Assembly (NCBI GenBank): GCA_964605915.1
Contig: CAZSET010000103.1
Coordinates: 1 to 13,541, forward strand
Direction: 5' to 3'
Source: DAOVRD01 sp964605915
GTDB taxonomy: Bacteria; Planctomycetota; Brocadiia; SM23-32
DNA length: 13,541 nt
Shown: positions 6,204 to 13,541 of the stretch, one piece after another
How positions within the stretch are numbered: position 1 is the first letter of the stretch
Layout of the letters: each line of letters opens with the position of its first letter
Made by a program: the position numbers and the translations under genes
Notes under the pieces: model-generated
The model's database searches: none
The model's input: only the letters and a program-made list of their open reading frames with translations
What the model was told of the DNA's origin: nothing

Positions 6204-9200
6204 ATGCTGCCATCGAACCACAATGAGGAAGAGAAGCGGGGCTCAGAGCCGGACGAGGAGTCCCGACCGGCGGATGGCGAGACGCCGACCGAGGGGGAGG
6301 TCGTCTCGCCCGACGCTGTGGAGACGGCGCAGGGCGGCGCAGCTCCTTCCAGCGTGAAGTCTTCTGCGGACCAGGACACCATCGTCTCCGAGCCCGGGCC
6401 GCCCGGGCGAAAGCAGGCTCCTGCCGCCGAGGGGGTCGAGACGCCGGGGCAGCCGGCGGCGCCGTCCAGGCTGCGCCGAACGGCCGAGCAGAAGACCCGT
6501 CCCGCAGTGACCGAGGCGGTCAGCGACCAGGACACGATCGAGGCCGAGGGCACTCACGTTGCCGACCGGCAGACGATGCTTCAGGTCGCCCCGGACGAGG
6601 AAAGCGTGGCCGAGGTTTGGGAGGACACCATTCGGGGCACGGACACTCCCGAGATGACCGTGAAGTCCGTGCGGGGGACCGAAGCCAAGGGGAGCGCTGC
6701 AGCGGCCAAGGAAGGCGCCGGCGAGCTGCTGGGGCAGGATCTGGCGGATTTCGAGATACTGGACGTCATCGGCTCCGGCGGGATGGGCGTTGTTTACCGC
6801 GCCCGCCAGAAGTCCCTGGACCGCGAGGTCGCCCTCAAGACCGTCAAGCGGTTCGAAGACAAGGTGATGGAAGAGACGATGCGGGGCCCCTTCGTTGCGG
6901 AAGCCCTCGTCACCGGACATCTGGACCATCCGAACATCGTGCCCATCCACACGCTGGAGAGCGACACCAAGGGCCGAAGCTTCTACACGATGAAGCACGT
7001 GATCGGCCGCTCGTGGAAGGACTGCCTGTCCCAAATGAGCCTCCAGCAGAACCTGGATGTCCTCCTGCGCGTTTGCGACGCCATGAGCTTCGCCCACTCG
7101 CGGGGCGTGATCCACCGCGACCTGAAGCCCGACAACGTTATGCTCGGCGACTATGGTGAGGTCATGGTGATGGACTGGGGATTGGCGGCCTCTGTTGAAA
7201 GCCACGGCAAAGCCGAAGACATCCGCAAGACCCACCAGGTCGGCGGCACGCCGGCTTACATGGCCCCCGAGATGGCTAAGGACGACCGCCGCAAGATCGG
7301 CAGGAGGAGCGACGTCTACCTGCTCGGCGCCGTTCTGTACCACATCGTGACGGGTTTGACACCGCACGTGGGGAAGACGGCCTTCGAGTGCGTGATGAAC
7401 GCCGCGAGGAACGAGATCCAGAAGACGTCCAGGAAGGGCGAACTGCTGGAGATCGCTCTGAAGGCGATGAGCACCCGGCCCGGGGACAGGTACGCGAGCG
7501 TGGCGGATTTCGCCGACCAGATCCGTCGTTACATGGCCCATGCGGAGAGCATCGCCCTGGGGGAGAACGCGCGAGAGCTCGTCGAGGAGGCAAGAGATAC
7601 AGGGCAGTATGAGACGTTCGCGCGGGCCGTGTTCGCCTACGAGGAAGCCTTGAACCTGTGGTCGGGCAACGAGTCCGCTAGGAAGGGACTGCGGGAAGCC
7701 CGGACCGGCTACGCTGAGGCCGCCTACGCGGGCGGCGACTTCGACCTGGCACTCTCGGTCCTGGAGAAGGAGCCCGGCGAAGGGGTCGAGCCCCTCAGGC
7801 AGCGCATCATTGGCGCCAGGGACGAGCGGCTCAGGAAGGTTCGCGCCGTCAGAACGCTCAAGATCGCGATCGGCAGCCTGGCTGCCGTGCTCATCGTTGC
7901 GCTCACCATCGGGTTCCTGCTGGTGCGTGCGGCGGAGAAGGCCGAAGAGCGACAGCGCATAATCGCCGAGTTCCAGCGGGACCGCGCCGAGCGCGAAGGC
8001 TACTCCGCGAAGGTGGCTCTGGCGATGAGGAAGATCGATGACCTCCGCTTCGATGAAGCGGAGCGGCTCCTGGACGACTGCCCGCAGGACCTCAGGCATT
8101 GGGCCTGGGGTTTCCTCAAGCACGTCACTCATCTGGACCTCCTGACGTTCCTGGGCCATGGCTGCGAGGTGGAGGCCGTGGCCGTCTCGCCGGATGGCAG
8201 CCTCGCGGCGTCGGGCGGGGCGGACGGCATCATCAAGCTGTGGGAGCCCGACAAAGGGCGGGAAGTGGCCGTGCTCGAGGGACACACGGACATCGTCTGC
8301 GACCTGGCGTTCTCGCCGGACGGGGCGCGACTTGCATCGGCCAGCGACGACCGCACCGTCAGGCTCTGGAGCGTCGCCACCGGGCGGGAAATGGCCGTGT
8401 TGCGTGGCCACGAGGACGAGGTGTGGTGTGTGGCTTTCTTCCCGGACGGCGGGCGGCTTGCCAGCGGCGGGAAGGCAGGGGTGTTGAGGATCTGGGACGC
8501 GCACGAGCATCAGGAGATCGCGTCCGTGCCCGGCTTTGCAGGCGGGATCGCGTCGCTCGCATTTGGGCCGGACGGCCGGCTGGCCTGCGGCTTCGGCGAG
8601 CTGACGCAGAGCGGCGGGATTGCCGTGCTGCGGGAGAAGCCGCCCTATTGGGAGCAGGAACTCGGCCTGGAGGGCCATGGGAACCGCGTCAACGCCGTGG
8701 CCTTCTCTCCGGACGGTCACGTGCTGGCTTCGGGTTCGTGGGACTTCTCGGTCAGGCTGTGGGACGCCGTCACCGGAACCGAGCTTCGGCGGTTCAAGAC
8801 CAGAGACGCGGATGCCGACGCTGAAGGGCACGACGGGGCCGTGTTCGCCGTGGCGTTCTCCCCGGACGGAGATTACGTTCTTTCGGGCGGTCAGGACCAT
8901 ACGATCAAGATCTGGGACTGGCGCGAGTCCGCGTGCGTCGGCACCCTCAACGGACACTCGGCCCTGGTCCGTGACCTGGCGCCCTTTGCGGACGGCATTC
9001 GTCTGGCCTCGTCCAGCACCGATCACACGGTCAAGGTCTGGGACGTGACCAGGCGCGGCCACGTGGGACTGACGCTCAAGGGGCACGAGGGGATGGTGGC
9101 GGGCGTCGCTTTCTCGCCCGACGGGAAGACCGTCGCTTCAGCCGCTCAGGACGGCACGGTGCGGCTCTGGGACCGGCAGACCGGCGAGAACACCGCCTCC

Positions 9201-10001
9201 CTGGACGCCGGAGAGGGGGCTGCGAACTGGGTCGCCTTCTCGCCCGACGGCAGGCTGCTGGCGGCCGCCTACTGGGAGAATGTCGTCGTGCTCTGGGACG
9301 TAGAGTCCCTGACGATAAGGGCGACGCTCGGCGGACACGATGGCGTCGTGCGTTGCGTGGCCTTCTCCCCGGACGGGGAGCGTCTGGCCTCCGCGAGTTG
9401 GGACGGAACCGTCAAGGTGTGGAACGCCCGGATCGGAGAGGAGCTGCTCACCGTCAAGCCGGGCGAGGACATCCTCGGATGCGTCGCGTTCTCGCCCGAT
9501 GGCAAGCGCCTGGCCGCCGCCAGCCGGGACGGATGCGTGTACGTGCATGACGCGGCGACGGGCAGCCCGCTGGGCGTCCTGGCCCCCCACACCTACTGGG
9601 TGCGCGCCGTTGCGTTCTCGCCGCATGGCAAGCTCATTGCATCTGCCGGAGACGATACGCTGGTCAGGCTCTGGGACGCGACGACGTACGATGAGGTCGC
9701 CGTGCTTAAGGGGCATAAGGCCTGGGTCAAGACCGTGGCCTTCTCCCCCGATGGACGCCGGCTCATATCCGGCGGCGACGACGGCACGATGAGGGTCTGG
9801 GACCCGGAGACGGGCCGGGAGGTGATAGGCCCGGTGGTGCACGCCGACCACGCGATCTGGTGCGTGGCCTTTTCGCCGGACTGCCGGGCCGTGGCCACGG
9901 CCAGTTCCGATCAGACGGTGCGAGTCCTGCCCGCCAGGGACTGGTCAGCGCCTGCTCTGGCCGTCGCGCCCGGTCCGGCAGACATTCACGCGACCGAGTA
10001 G
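6204..10001 (+). CDS. Membrane-anchored Ser/Thr protein kinase with 14 WD40 repeats
   Basis: This 1265-residue protein has four parts. Residues 1 to about 175 are acidic, Pro/Ala-rich and likely disordered, with repeated DTI triplets. The kinase domain (about 182-445) has the glycine loop IGSGGMGVVY, VALK with K212, HRDLKPDN with D306, DWG in place of DFG (D324), and GGTPAYMAPE. After a helical linker comes one membrane span (about 554-577), then a short coiled stretch and 14 WD40 units (about 645-1250), mostly of the VAFSPDG...LWD type. Fourteen suits two seven-bladed propellers; the fourth unit is degraded and lacks WD. The kinase should face the cytosol. The propeller side, probably periplasmic, may sense or bind a partner; this is an inference from architecture. 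ATG 6204 lacks a clear RBS; an in-frame TTG at 6171 with AGGA four bases upstream is the alternative. No partner gene is evident nearby. Confidence 0.93.
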   Translation: MLPSNHNEEEKRGSEPDEESRPADGETPTEGEVVSPDAVETAQGGAAPSSVKSSADQDTIVSEPGPPGRKQAPAAEGVETPGQPAAPSRLRRTAEQKTRPAVTEAVSDQDTIEAEGTHVADRQTMLQVAPDEESVAEVWEDTIRGTDTPEMTVKSVRGTEAKGSAAAAKEGAGELLGQDLADFEILDVIGSGGMGVVYRARQKSLDREVALKTVKRFEDKVMEETMRGPFVAEALVTGHLDHPNIVPIHTLESDTKGRSFYTMKHVIGRSWKDCLSQMSLQQNLDVLLRVCDAMSFAHSRGVIHRDLKPDNVMLGDYGEVMVMDWGLAASVESHGKAEDIRKTHQVGGTPAYMAPEMAKDDRRKIGRRSDVYLLGAVLYHIVTGLTPHVGKTAFECVMNAARNEIQKTSRKGELLEIALKAMSTRPGDRYASVADFADQIRRYMAHAESIALGENARELVEEARDTGQYETFARAVFAYEEALNLWSGNESARKGLREARTGYAEAAYAGGDFDLALSVLEKEPGEGVEPLRQRIIGARDERLRKVRAVRTLKIAIGSLAAVLIVALTIGFLLVRAAEKAEERQRIIAEFQRDRAEREGYSAKVALAMRKIDDLRFDEAERLLDDCPQDLRHWAWGFLKHVTHLDLLTFLGHGCEVEAVAVSPDGSLAASGGADGIIKLWEPDKGREVAVLEGHTDIVCDLAFSPDGARLASASDDRTVRLWSVATGREMAVLRGHEDEVWCVAFFPDGGRLASGGKAGVLRIWDAHEHQEIASVPGFAGGIASLAFGPDGRLACGFGELTQSGGIAVLREKPPYWEQELGLEGHGNRVNAVAFSPDGHVLASGSWDFSVRLWDAVTGTELRRFKTRDADADAEGHDGAVFAVAFSPDGDYVLSGGQDHTIKIWDWRESACVGTLNGHSALVRDLAPFADGIRLASSSTDHTVKVWDVTRRGHVGLTLKGHEGMVAGVAFSPDGKTVASAAQDGTVRLWDRQTGENTASLDAGEGAANWVAFSPDGRLLAAAYWENVVVLWDVESLTIRATLGGHDGVVRCVAFSPDGERLASASWDGTVKVWNARIGEELLTVKPGEDILGCVAFSPDGKRLAAASRDGCVYVHDAATGSPLGVLAPHTYWVRAVAFSPHGKLIASAGDDTLVRLWDATTYDEVAVLKGHKAWVKTVAFSPDGRRLISGGDDGTMRVWDPETGREVIGPVVHADHAIWCVAFSPDCRAVATASSDQTVRVLPARDWSAPALAVAPGPADIHATE

Positions 10002-10031
10002 TGCCGGCCCGCTGTGCGAGCGCTCCTTTTC

Positions 10032-10061
10032 TTGACAGGGCCTGCTGCGATGCCGTACTTT
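10032..10061 (+). promoter_or_regulatory. Probable promoter of the TpsB gene
   Basis: A perfect TTGACA (10032-10037) lies 18 bases before TACTTT (10056-10061); the -10 is poor. The upstream CCTTTTCTTGA and the GGCCTG downstream repeat the -35 region of the URO-D promoter. The leader to ATG 10143 would be about 75 bases. The box starts 31 bases after the kinase stop codon, so the secretion genes need not depend on kinase transcription. Confidence 0.5.
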
Positions 10062-10131
10062 AGGGCGCTTTGATGGGACGCTGCCGGGGCGCAGTGTAGC
10101 TTATTGCAGGATACAGACGACGCTGCAGCTC

Positions 10132-10142
10132 GGAAAGGGGAG
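10132..10142 (+). promoter_or_regulatory. RBS that fixes the TpsB start
   Basis: GGAAAGGGGAG runs directly up to ATG 10143. This purine block favours that ATG over the in-frame TTG at 10104. The ATG also begins a basic signal-peptide n-region (MRTRPLPSCR), which the TTG start would bury behind 13 extra residues. Confidence 0.6.
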
Positions 10143-11792
10143 ATGAGAACTCGGCCATTACCATCATGTCGCGTCGGCTGGTTGTGCATGATGGCCCTCT
10201 GTGTGTTCTGCGTTCCGGCGCTCGGCTCGGACGCGGCGGAAGAAGAGGGAGCGCAGCAGGCCCCGCAGGAGGTGCGCGTCACCGTCACCCGCATCATCGT
10301 CGAAGGCAACATCGTGCTCTCCGACGAGGACCTGTGGGAGTTCGGCAGGGGGCTCAAAGGCGACAACCTGTCTCTGGAGGACATGCAGCAGATCGCCGCC
10401 GCGCTTCAGCAGCTCTACTTCGACCGCGGCTACCGAACCACGCTCGTCGTCGTTCCGCCTCAGGAGTTCAGGGACGGCGTGCTGCGCCTGCGCGTGGCGG
10501 AGGGGCGGGTCGGCCGGATTCTGATTGAGGGCAACGAGGTCTTCTCCGCGGATCACAACTACCTGCCCTATCTGCCGTCTGAGGGGGAGCCGTTCAACTG
10601 GCACGATCTGCGGCGCGGCCTGGATCGGTTGAATGCCCATCCCGACAAGACCGCGACGGCCGTCCTGCGCGCCGGGGAGGCGCCCGGAACCAGCGACCTC
10701 CATTTGCTGGTGAAGGAGGACCGTCCCTATCACCTCACGCTCAGGTACGACAACATCGGCACCATCGACACGCCGCGCTCGCGCGCTTACGCGATCCTCC
10801 AGTACGACAACTTCTTCGGGCGCAGCCAGACCGGCATGCTCCAGTTCGGCACGTCGCCGGGGGACCTGGACAAAGTGCGTCAGTACGCTGCCACCTACCA
10901 CATACCCCTGGGTCCGCTCGGCGGCCCTGTGGGCCATTCGGTCATACTCTACGGGGGCTTCAGCGAGACCTCGACGGACGTGGTCCTGGATGTCTTCTCC
11001 CTGTTCGGCAAGGGCGACGTGATCGGCGCGCAGTACAGGTTTTCGCTTCCCGACCTCTGCTCCTTCAGGCAGGAACTGGCGGTTGGGGCGGAGTTCCTGA
11101 AAATCGAGGACGTGGTGAGCTTCGGAGGAGCGTCGGCCTCCGAGAACGAGGTGCGGGCCTTTCCCCTGTACGTCCTCTGGAATGCCAGCAGGCGCCACGG
11201 CGACGGGGTGACGGGCCTCTCCGCTGGCGCAAGGTACCAGAAGGACGGGCTGATCTACAATTTCGACGACGAGAACTACGGGCAGGCCAGGGCCGAGGCC
11301 AGCACCGACTTCCTGGTCCTGACGCTCGGCGCGCAGAGGGTTCAGCACATCGGCAAGGGCTGGACCTGCTCACTGACCGGGGAGGCCCAGTTGAGCAATG
11401 ACCGGCTTATCCCCAGCGAGCAGTACGGCCTGGGCGGCTACGATACGGTTCGCGGCTACCGCAGGCGCGTCATCATCGCAGATGAAGGGGTGACCGTCAG
11501 GGCCGAGTTGCGGACGCCCGTCCTGCCGCGGTTGCTGCCCGAGGAGCTCAAGGAGCAGGTCCAATTGCTCGCCTTCCTGGACTACGGATGGGCCAACAAC
11601 ATGGACGTGCAGCCGGGCGAGTTCAATGAAGACGAACTCCTGGGGACGGGGTTGGGCATGAGGGCGGCGTTGCTTGACTCCACCGTCACCGCGCGGGTAG
11701 ACGTCGGCTGGGGGCTGCGCGACCTCGACGCCACCACCAAGAACGAAGAAGGGGAATGCGTAGGCCACGTCGGCGTCGAATGCCGCTTCTGA
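10143..11792 (+). CDS. TpsB/FhaC/ShlB-type outer-membrane transporter of a two-partner secretion system
   Basis: The 549-residue precursor has a Sec signal peptide (about residues 1-32: basic start, then a WLCMMALCVFCVPAL core). Two POTRA-like regions follow. The first runs about 44-120 (VTRIIVEGNIVLSDEDL ... FDRGYRT) and the second about 122-190 (ILIEGNEVFSADHNYL). A 16-strand barrel is expected from about 195 to the end. GYDTVRGYRRR (VRGY at 436-439) is the conserved loop-6 motif that folds into the barrel lumen. The chain ends in Phe (VGVECRF), the usual C-terminal residue of outer-membrane barrels recognised by BamA. Length is typical of FhaC/ShlB. The role is to recognise the TPS domain of a partner in the periplasm and pass it across the outer membrane. 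The partner is almost certainly the exoprotein encoded just downstream. Confidence 0.94.
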   Translation: MRTRPLPSCRVGWLCMMALCVFCVPALGSDAAEEEGAQQAPQEVRVTVTRIIVEGNIVLSDEDLWEFGRGLKGDNLSLEDMQQIAAALQQLYFDRGYRTTLVVVPPQEFRDGVLRLRVAEGRVGRILIEGNEVFSADHNYLPYLPSEGEPFNWHDLRRGLDRLNAHPDKTATAVLRAGEAPGTSDLHLLVKEDRPYHLTLRYDNIGTIDTPRSRAYAILQYDNFFGRSQTGMLQFGTSPGDLDKVRQYAATYHIPLGPLGGPVGHSVILYGGFSETSTDVVLDVFSLFGKGDVIGAQYRFSLPDLCSFRQELAVGAEFLKIEDVVSFGGASASENEVRAFPLYVLWNASRRHGDGVTGLSAGARYQKDGLIYNFDDENYGQARAEASTDFLVLTLGAQRVQHIGKGWTCSLTGEAQLSNDRLIPSEQYGLGGYDTVRGYRRRVIIADEGVTVRAELRTPVLPRLLPEELKEQVQLLAFLDYGWANNMDVQPGEFNEDELLGTGLGMRAALLDSTVTARVDVGWGLRDLDATTKNEEGECVGHVGVECRF

Positions 11793-11798
11793 GCGCGC

Positions 11799-11826
11799 CC
11801 GGTGTCCACGGCTTCCGTGTTACCGG
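11799..11826 (+). terminator. Intergenic hairpin between transporter and exoprotein genes
   Basis: CCGGT-GTC-CACGG pairs with CCGTG-TT-ACCGG around a CTT loop, giving two five-base stems joined by a small internal loop. It starts six bases after the TpsB stop. There is no T-run, so it may be a weak terminator, an attenuator or an mRNA end that sets different levels for transporter and substrate. Confidence 0.4.
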
Positions 11827-11877
11827 ACGTCCTCGGCGCCAGCGTAGAAACCCCACCACGTTGCGTGTATAATCTGG

Positions 11878-11883
11878 CCGCAA
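11878..11883 (+). promoter_or_regulatory. Candidate -10 box (TATAAT) before the exoprotein gene
   Basis: A perfect TATAAT lies 30 bases before the proposed TTG start. No good -35 is found 16-18 bases upstream, so an activator may be needed or the match may be chance. If used, the leader would be about 25 bases and would hold the GGGAG ribosome site. Confidence 0.4.
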
Positions 11884-11900
11884 TCGCTCGATCACTTTGT

Positions 11901-11905
11901 GGGAG
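11901..11905 (+). promoter_or_regulatory. RBS supporting a TTG start for the exoprotein
   Basis: GGGAG, eight bases before TTG 11914. No in-frame ATG exists between the upstream stop (11845-11847) and the signal peptide. The start is therefore TTG 11914 or GTG 11899, and the RBS spacing favours the TTG. Confidence 0.42.
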
Positions 11906-11913
11906 CGTTTCCA

Positions 11914-13541
11914 TTGGCAACTGCGCATGTTTTCCCCCTGTCAGCGGACGGTCGAAGGCCGGTCCCCGCACTGGGCTGGCCGCTTGCGTTCGGGTTGCTG
12001 TGCTTCTGCGTTGCAGCGGCAGCGCCTGCACGCGCGCTGCCGGCCGGCGGGACGGTTACGTCGGGCAGCGCCGCCCTGGTCCCGAGCTCGAACAGGCTGG
12101 ACATCACGCAGACCACCGACAAGGTCATCATCGAGTACTCGGACTTTTCCATCGGCGTGCCGGAGACGGTTCAGTTCTTCCAGCCCGGCCCTGACTCGGC
12201 CGCACTCAACCGTGTGGGCAGCGGCCCGCTGTCACAGATAGACGGCCAACTGCTTGCCAACGGCAGGATCTTCCTCATCAACCCTTCGGGCATCGTGTTC
12301 AGCGACACGGCGCAGGTGTCCACGCATGGGCTGGTCGCCTCGGCATTGGGCATCTCGGACATCGACTTCCTGGCCGGCAATTACGCCTTCAGCGGGGGCG
12401 GGCCGGGCGCCACCGTCCGGAACTTCGGCGACATCAGCACGGATGCCGGCGGCTACGTCCACCTGATTGGCTCCACCGTCGAGAACCACGGGACCATCAA
12501 CTCGCCGCAGGGCAGCGTCGGGCTGGGCGGGGGTTCCAACGCCTACATCTTCACGGATCCGGCCGGTACCGTTCTCCTGGAGGTCCCGACTCCGGACGGC
12601 GTGGCGGACAACTACGATACCCTCCAGAGCGAGGGCGGGCGCGTGCGAATGTGGGCCGGCGTCGTTAACCAGGAGGGCTTGGTCTCCGCCAAGAACATGG
12701 TGGCCCAGCCCGGGGGATCGGATCGCGTGGAGCTGATCGGGCAGGACGAAGTTGTCCTGTCCGCTACCAGCACTACGGAGGCCGGCGGAGCATCCGGTCC
12801 GGCGGACGGCGGCCTCGTCGTGCTGGAAAGCCCCGACGGCGACGTGACCCTCGAATCGGGCGGCGTCGTGGACGTGAGCGGCGGACCTTCAGGCGGCGGT
12901 GCCGGGGGCGTGTACGCCTACGCCCACCTGGGAACCATCGACGTGGCCGGCACGATCGATGCCACGGCGCAGCCCGGCTCCCTGAACAGACCCGTGCACT
13001 TGCTGGCGGACTACGTCCTCCTGGAAGGGACGATCAACACCCAGGGCGGCGACGTGAAGCTGGCAGCCGGGGGCGACCTGATGATCAACGGCACCGTGGC
13101 CGCGCAGGAAGCCTGCGTGGACCTCTCAGCCCTCGGCGCCATCGACGTGGGGGGCTCGGTGACCGTCCAGACGGGCGACATCCACGCGTATGCGGAGGGA
13201 GGCATTGTGACCCGGCCGGGCAGCGCCATCGCCGTGTCCGGCCAGGGCGACGTCGAGGTGCTCGCCCCCGGCGGGCAGTATTTCGTTGTGTCGGCAGGCG
13301 AAGGGCAACCGGACGCCGCCATCGGCGTGGTTGACCTGGGCGGGGCCCTCGGCACGCAGAACGGCAGCATCTACATCGGCGGGCAGGCGGGGGTCGTCCT
13401 TCAGCCGACGGCCCAGGTTTCAGCCGCCGCCGGCTCCCTGGTCTATGTCTACGCGGGCAGTGCGTTCTACGGCCTTGAAATGACGATGTCCGAAGCTGCT
13501 CTGTCGGGCGTGCTGCCCGGCGGCGTCAACGTGGGCGGCTC
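11914..13541 (+). CDS. Filamentous haemagglutinin-type exoprotein (TpsA), 3' end beyond window
   Basis: The frame is open for 542 codons to the window edge. A long signal peptide (residues 1-41) has the hydrophobic core WPLAFGLLCFCVAAAA and an ARA cleavage site before LPAGG. The TPS domain follows (about 42-260), with NRLDITQTTDKVIIEYSDF, ALNRVGSGPLSQIDGQLLANG, and INPSGIVF (NPSG at 123-126), the NPNG-like motif read by TpsB transporters. After it come Gly/Val/Asp-rich segments such as GTINSPQGSVGLGGG and GTINTQGGDVKLAAGGD, which fit a right-handed beta-helix. Such proteins are surface adhesins, haemolysins or contact toxins; the C-terminal part that would decide is outside the window. It is encoded 121 bases after its probable transporter. 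The start is uncertain (TTG 11914, or GTG 11899). Confidence 0.9.
   Translation, partial: MATAHVFPLSADGRRPVPALGWPLAFGLLCFCVAAAAPARALPAGGTVTSGSAALVPSSNRLDITQTTDKVIIEYSDFSIGVPETVQFFQPGPDSAALNRVGSGPLSQIDGQLLANGRIFLINPSGIVFSDTAQVSTHGLVASALGISDIDFLAGNYAFSGGGPGATVRNFGDISTDAGGYVHLIGSTVENHGTINSPQGSVGLGGGSNAYIFTDPAGTVLLEVPTPDGVADNYDTLQSEGGRVRMWAGVVNQEGLVSAKNMVAQPGGSDRVELIGQDEVVLSATSTTEAGGASGPADGGLVVLESPDGDVTLESGGVVDVSGGPSGGGAGGVYAYAHLGTIDVAGTIDATAQPGSLNRPVHLLADYVLLEGTINTQGGDVKLAAGGDLMINGTVAAQEACVDLSALGAIDVGGSVTVQTGDIHAYAEGGIVTRPGSAIAVSGQGDVEVLAPGGQYFVVSAGEGQPDAAIGVVDLGGALGTQNGSIYIGGQAGVVLQPTAQVSAAAGSLVYVYAGSAFYGLEMTMSEAALSGVLPGGVNVGG

Noticed and set aside
6243..9086. 947-codon minus-strand open frame opposite the kinase
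   Set aside because: It is produced by codon bias of the kinase gene on the other strand. It shows no domain and crosses recognisable kinase and WD40 motifs.
10164..11348. 394-codon minus-strand open frame opposite the TpsB gene
   Set aside because: No motif is recognisable, and it overlaps POTRA and barrel coding sequence entirely.

Overview
The window is high-GC DNA that reads like a Planctomycetota (PVC-group) genome, probably a metagenome assembly because it contains a run of ten Ns at 2237-2246. The lineage call is an inference. It rests on a membrane-anchored Ser/Thr kinase fused to a long WD40 array with SPDG-type repeats, on Eis-like GNAT, DegT and URO-D-family genes of kinds I associate with this group, and on sigma70-like promoters.

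Left part, minus strand (1-3315). Reading leftward from 3315 there is an Eis-like GNAT acetyltransferase, a DegT/DnrJ/EryC1-family PLP aminotransferase, and a NodB-type polysaccharide deacetylase cut by the window edge. The last two are 34 bases apart and look like one transcription unit. An uninterrupted frame joins the GNAT and DegT genes through the Ns, but this is an artefact. The GNAT tail (PYMWCPDRF and a stop at 2204) lies in another frame just past the gap, and DegT has its own RBS and start at 2118.

Middle part, plus strand (3422-5813). A divergent promoter pair separates the GNAT gene from a uroporphyrinogen-decarboxylase-family protein. A calcineurin-like phosphoesterase with every family motif follows, then a 72-residue helical protein of unknown function. 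The stop codon of the 72-residue gene lies inside a 179-base inverted-repeat element (5807-5985). This element has a near-perfect closing stem and several internal hairpins, and is either a MITE or a structured RNA. The rest of the interval up to 6203 is leader and promoter sequence.

Right part, plus strand (6097-13541). A 1265-residue Ser/Thr kinase has a kinase domain, one membrane span and 14 WD40 repeats. After it comes a two-partner secretion locus: a TpsB/FhaC-type outer-membrane transporter (10143-11792) and the start of its likely substrate, a filamentous-haemagglutinin-type exoprotein with a signal peptide and TPS domain (from about 11914 to the window end). The transporter is expected to export the exoprotein to the cell surface. 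Any link between the kinase and the secretion locus is unproven.

I found no tRNA, rRNA, CRISPR array or transposase gene.
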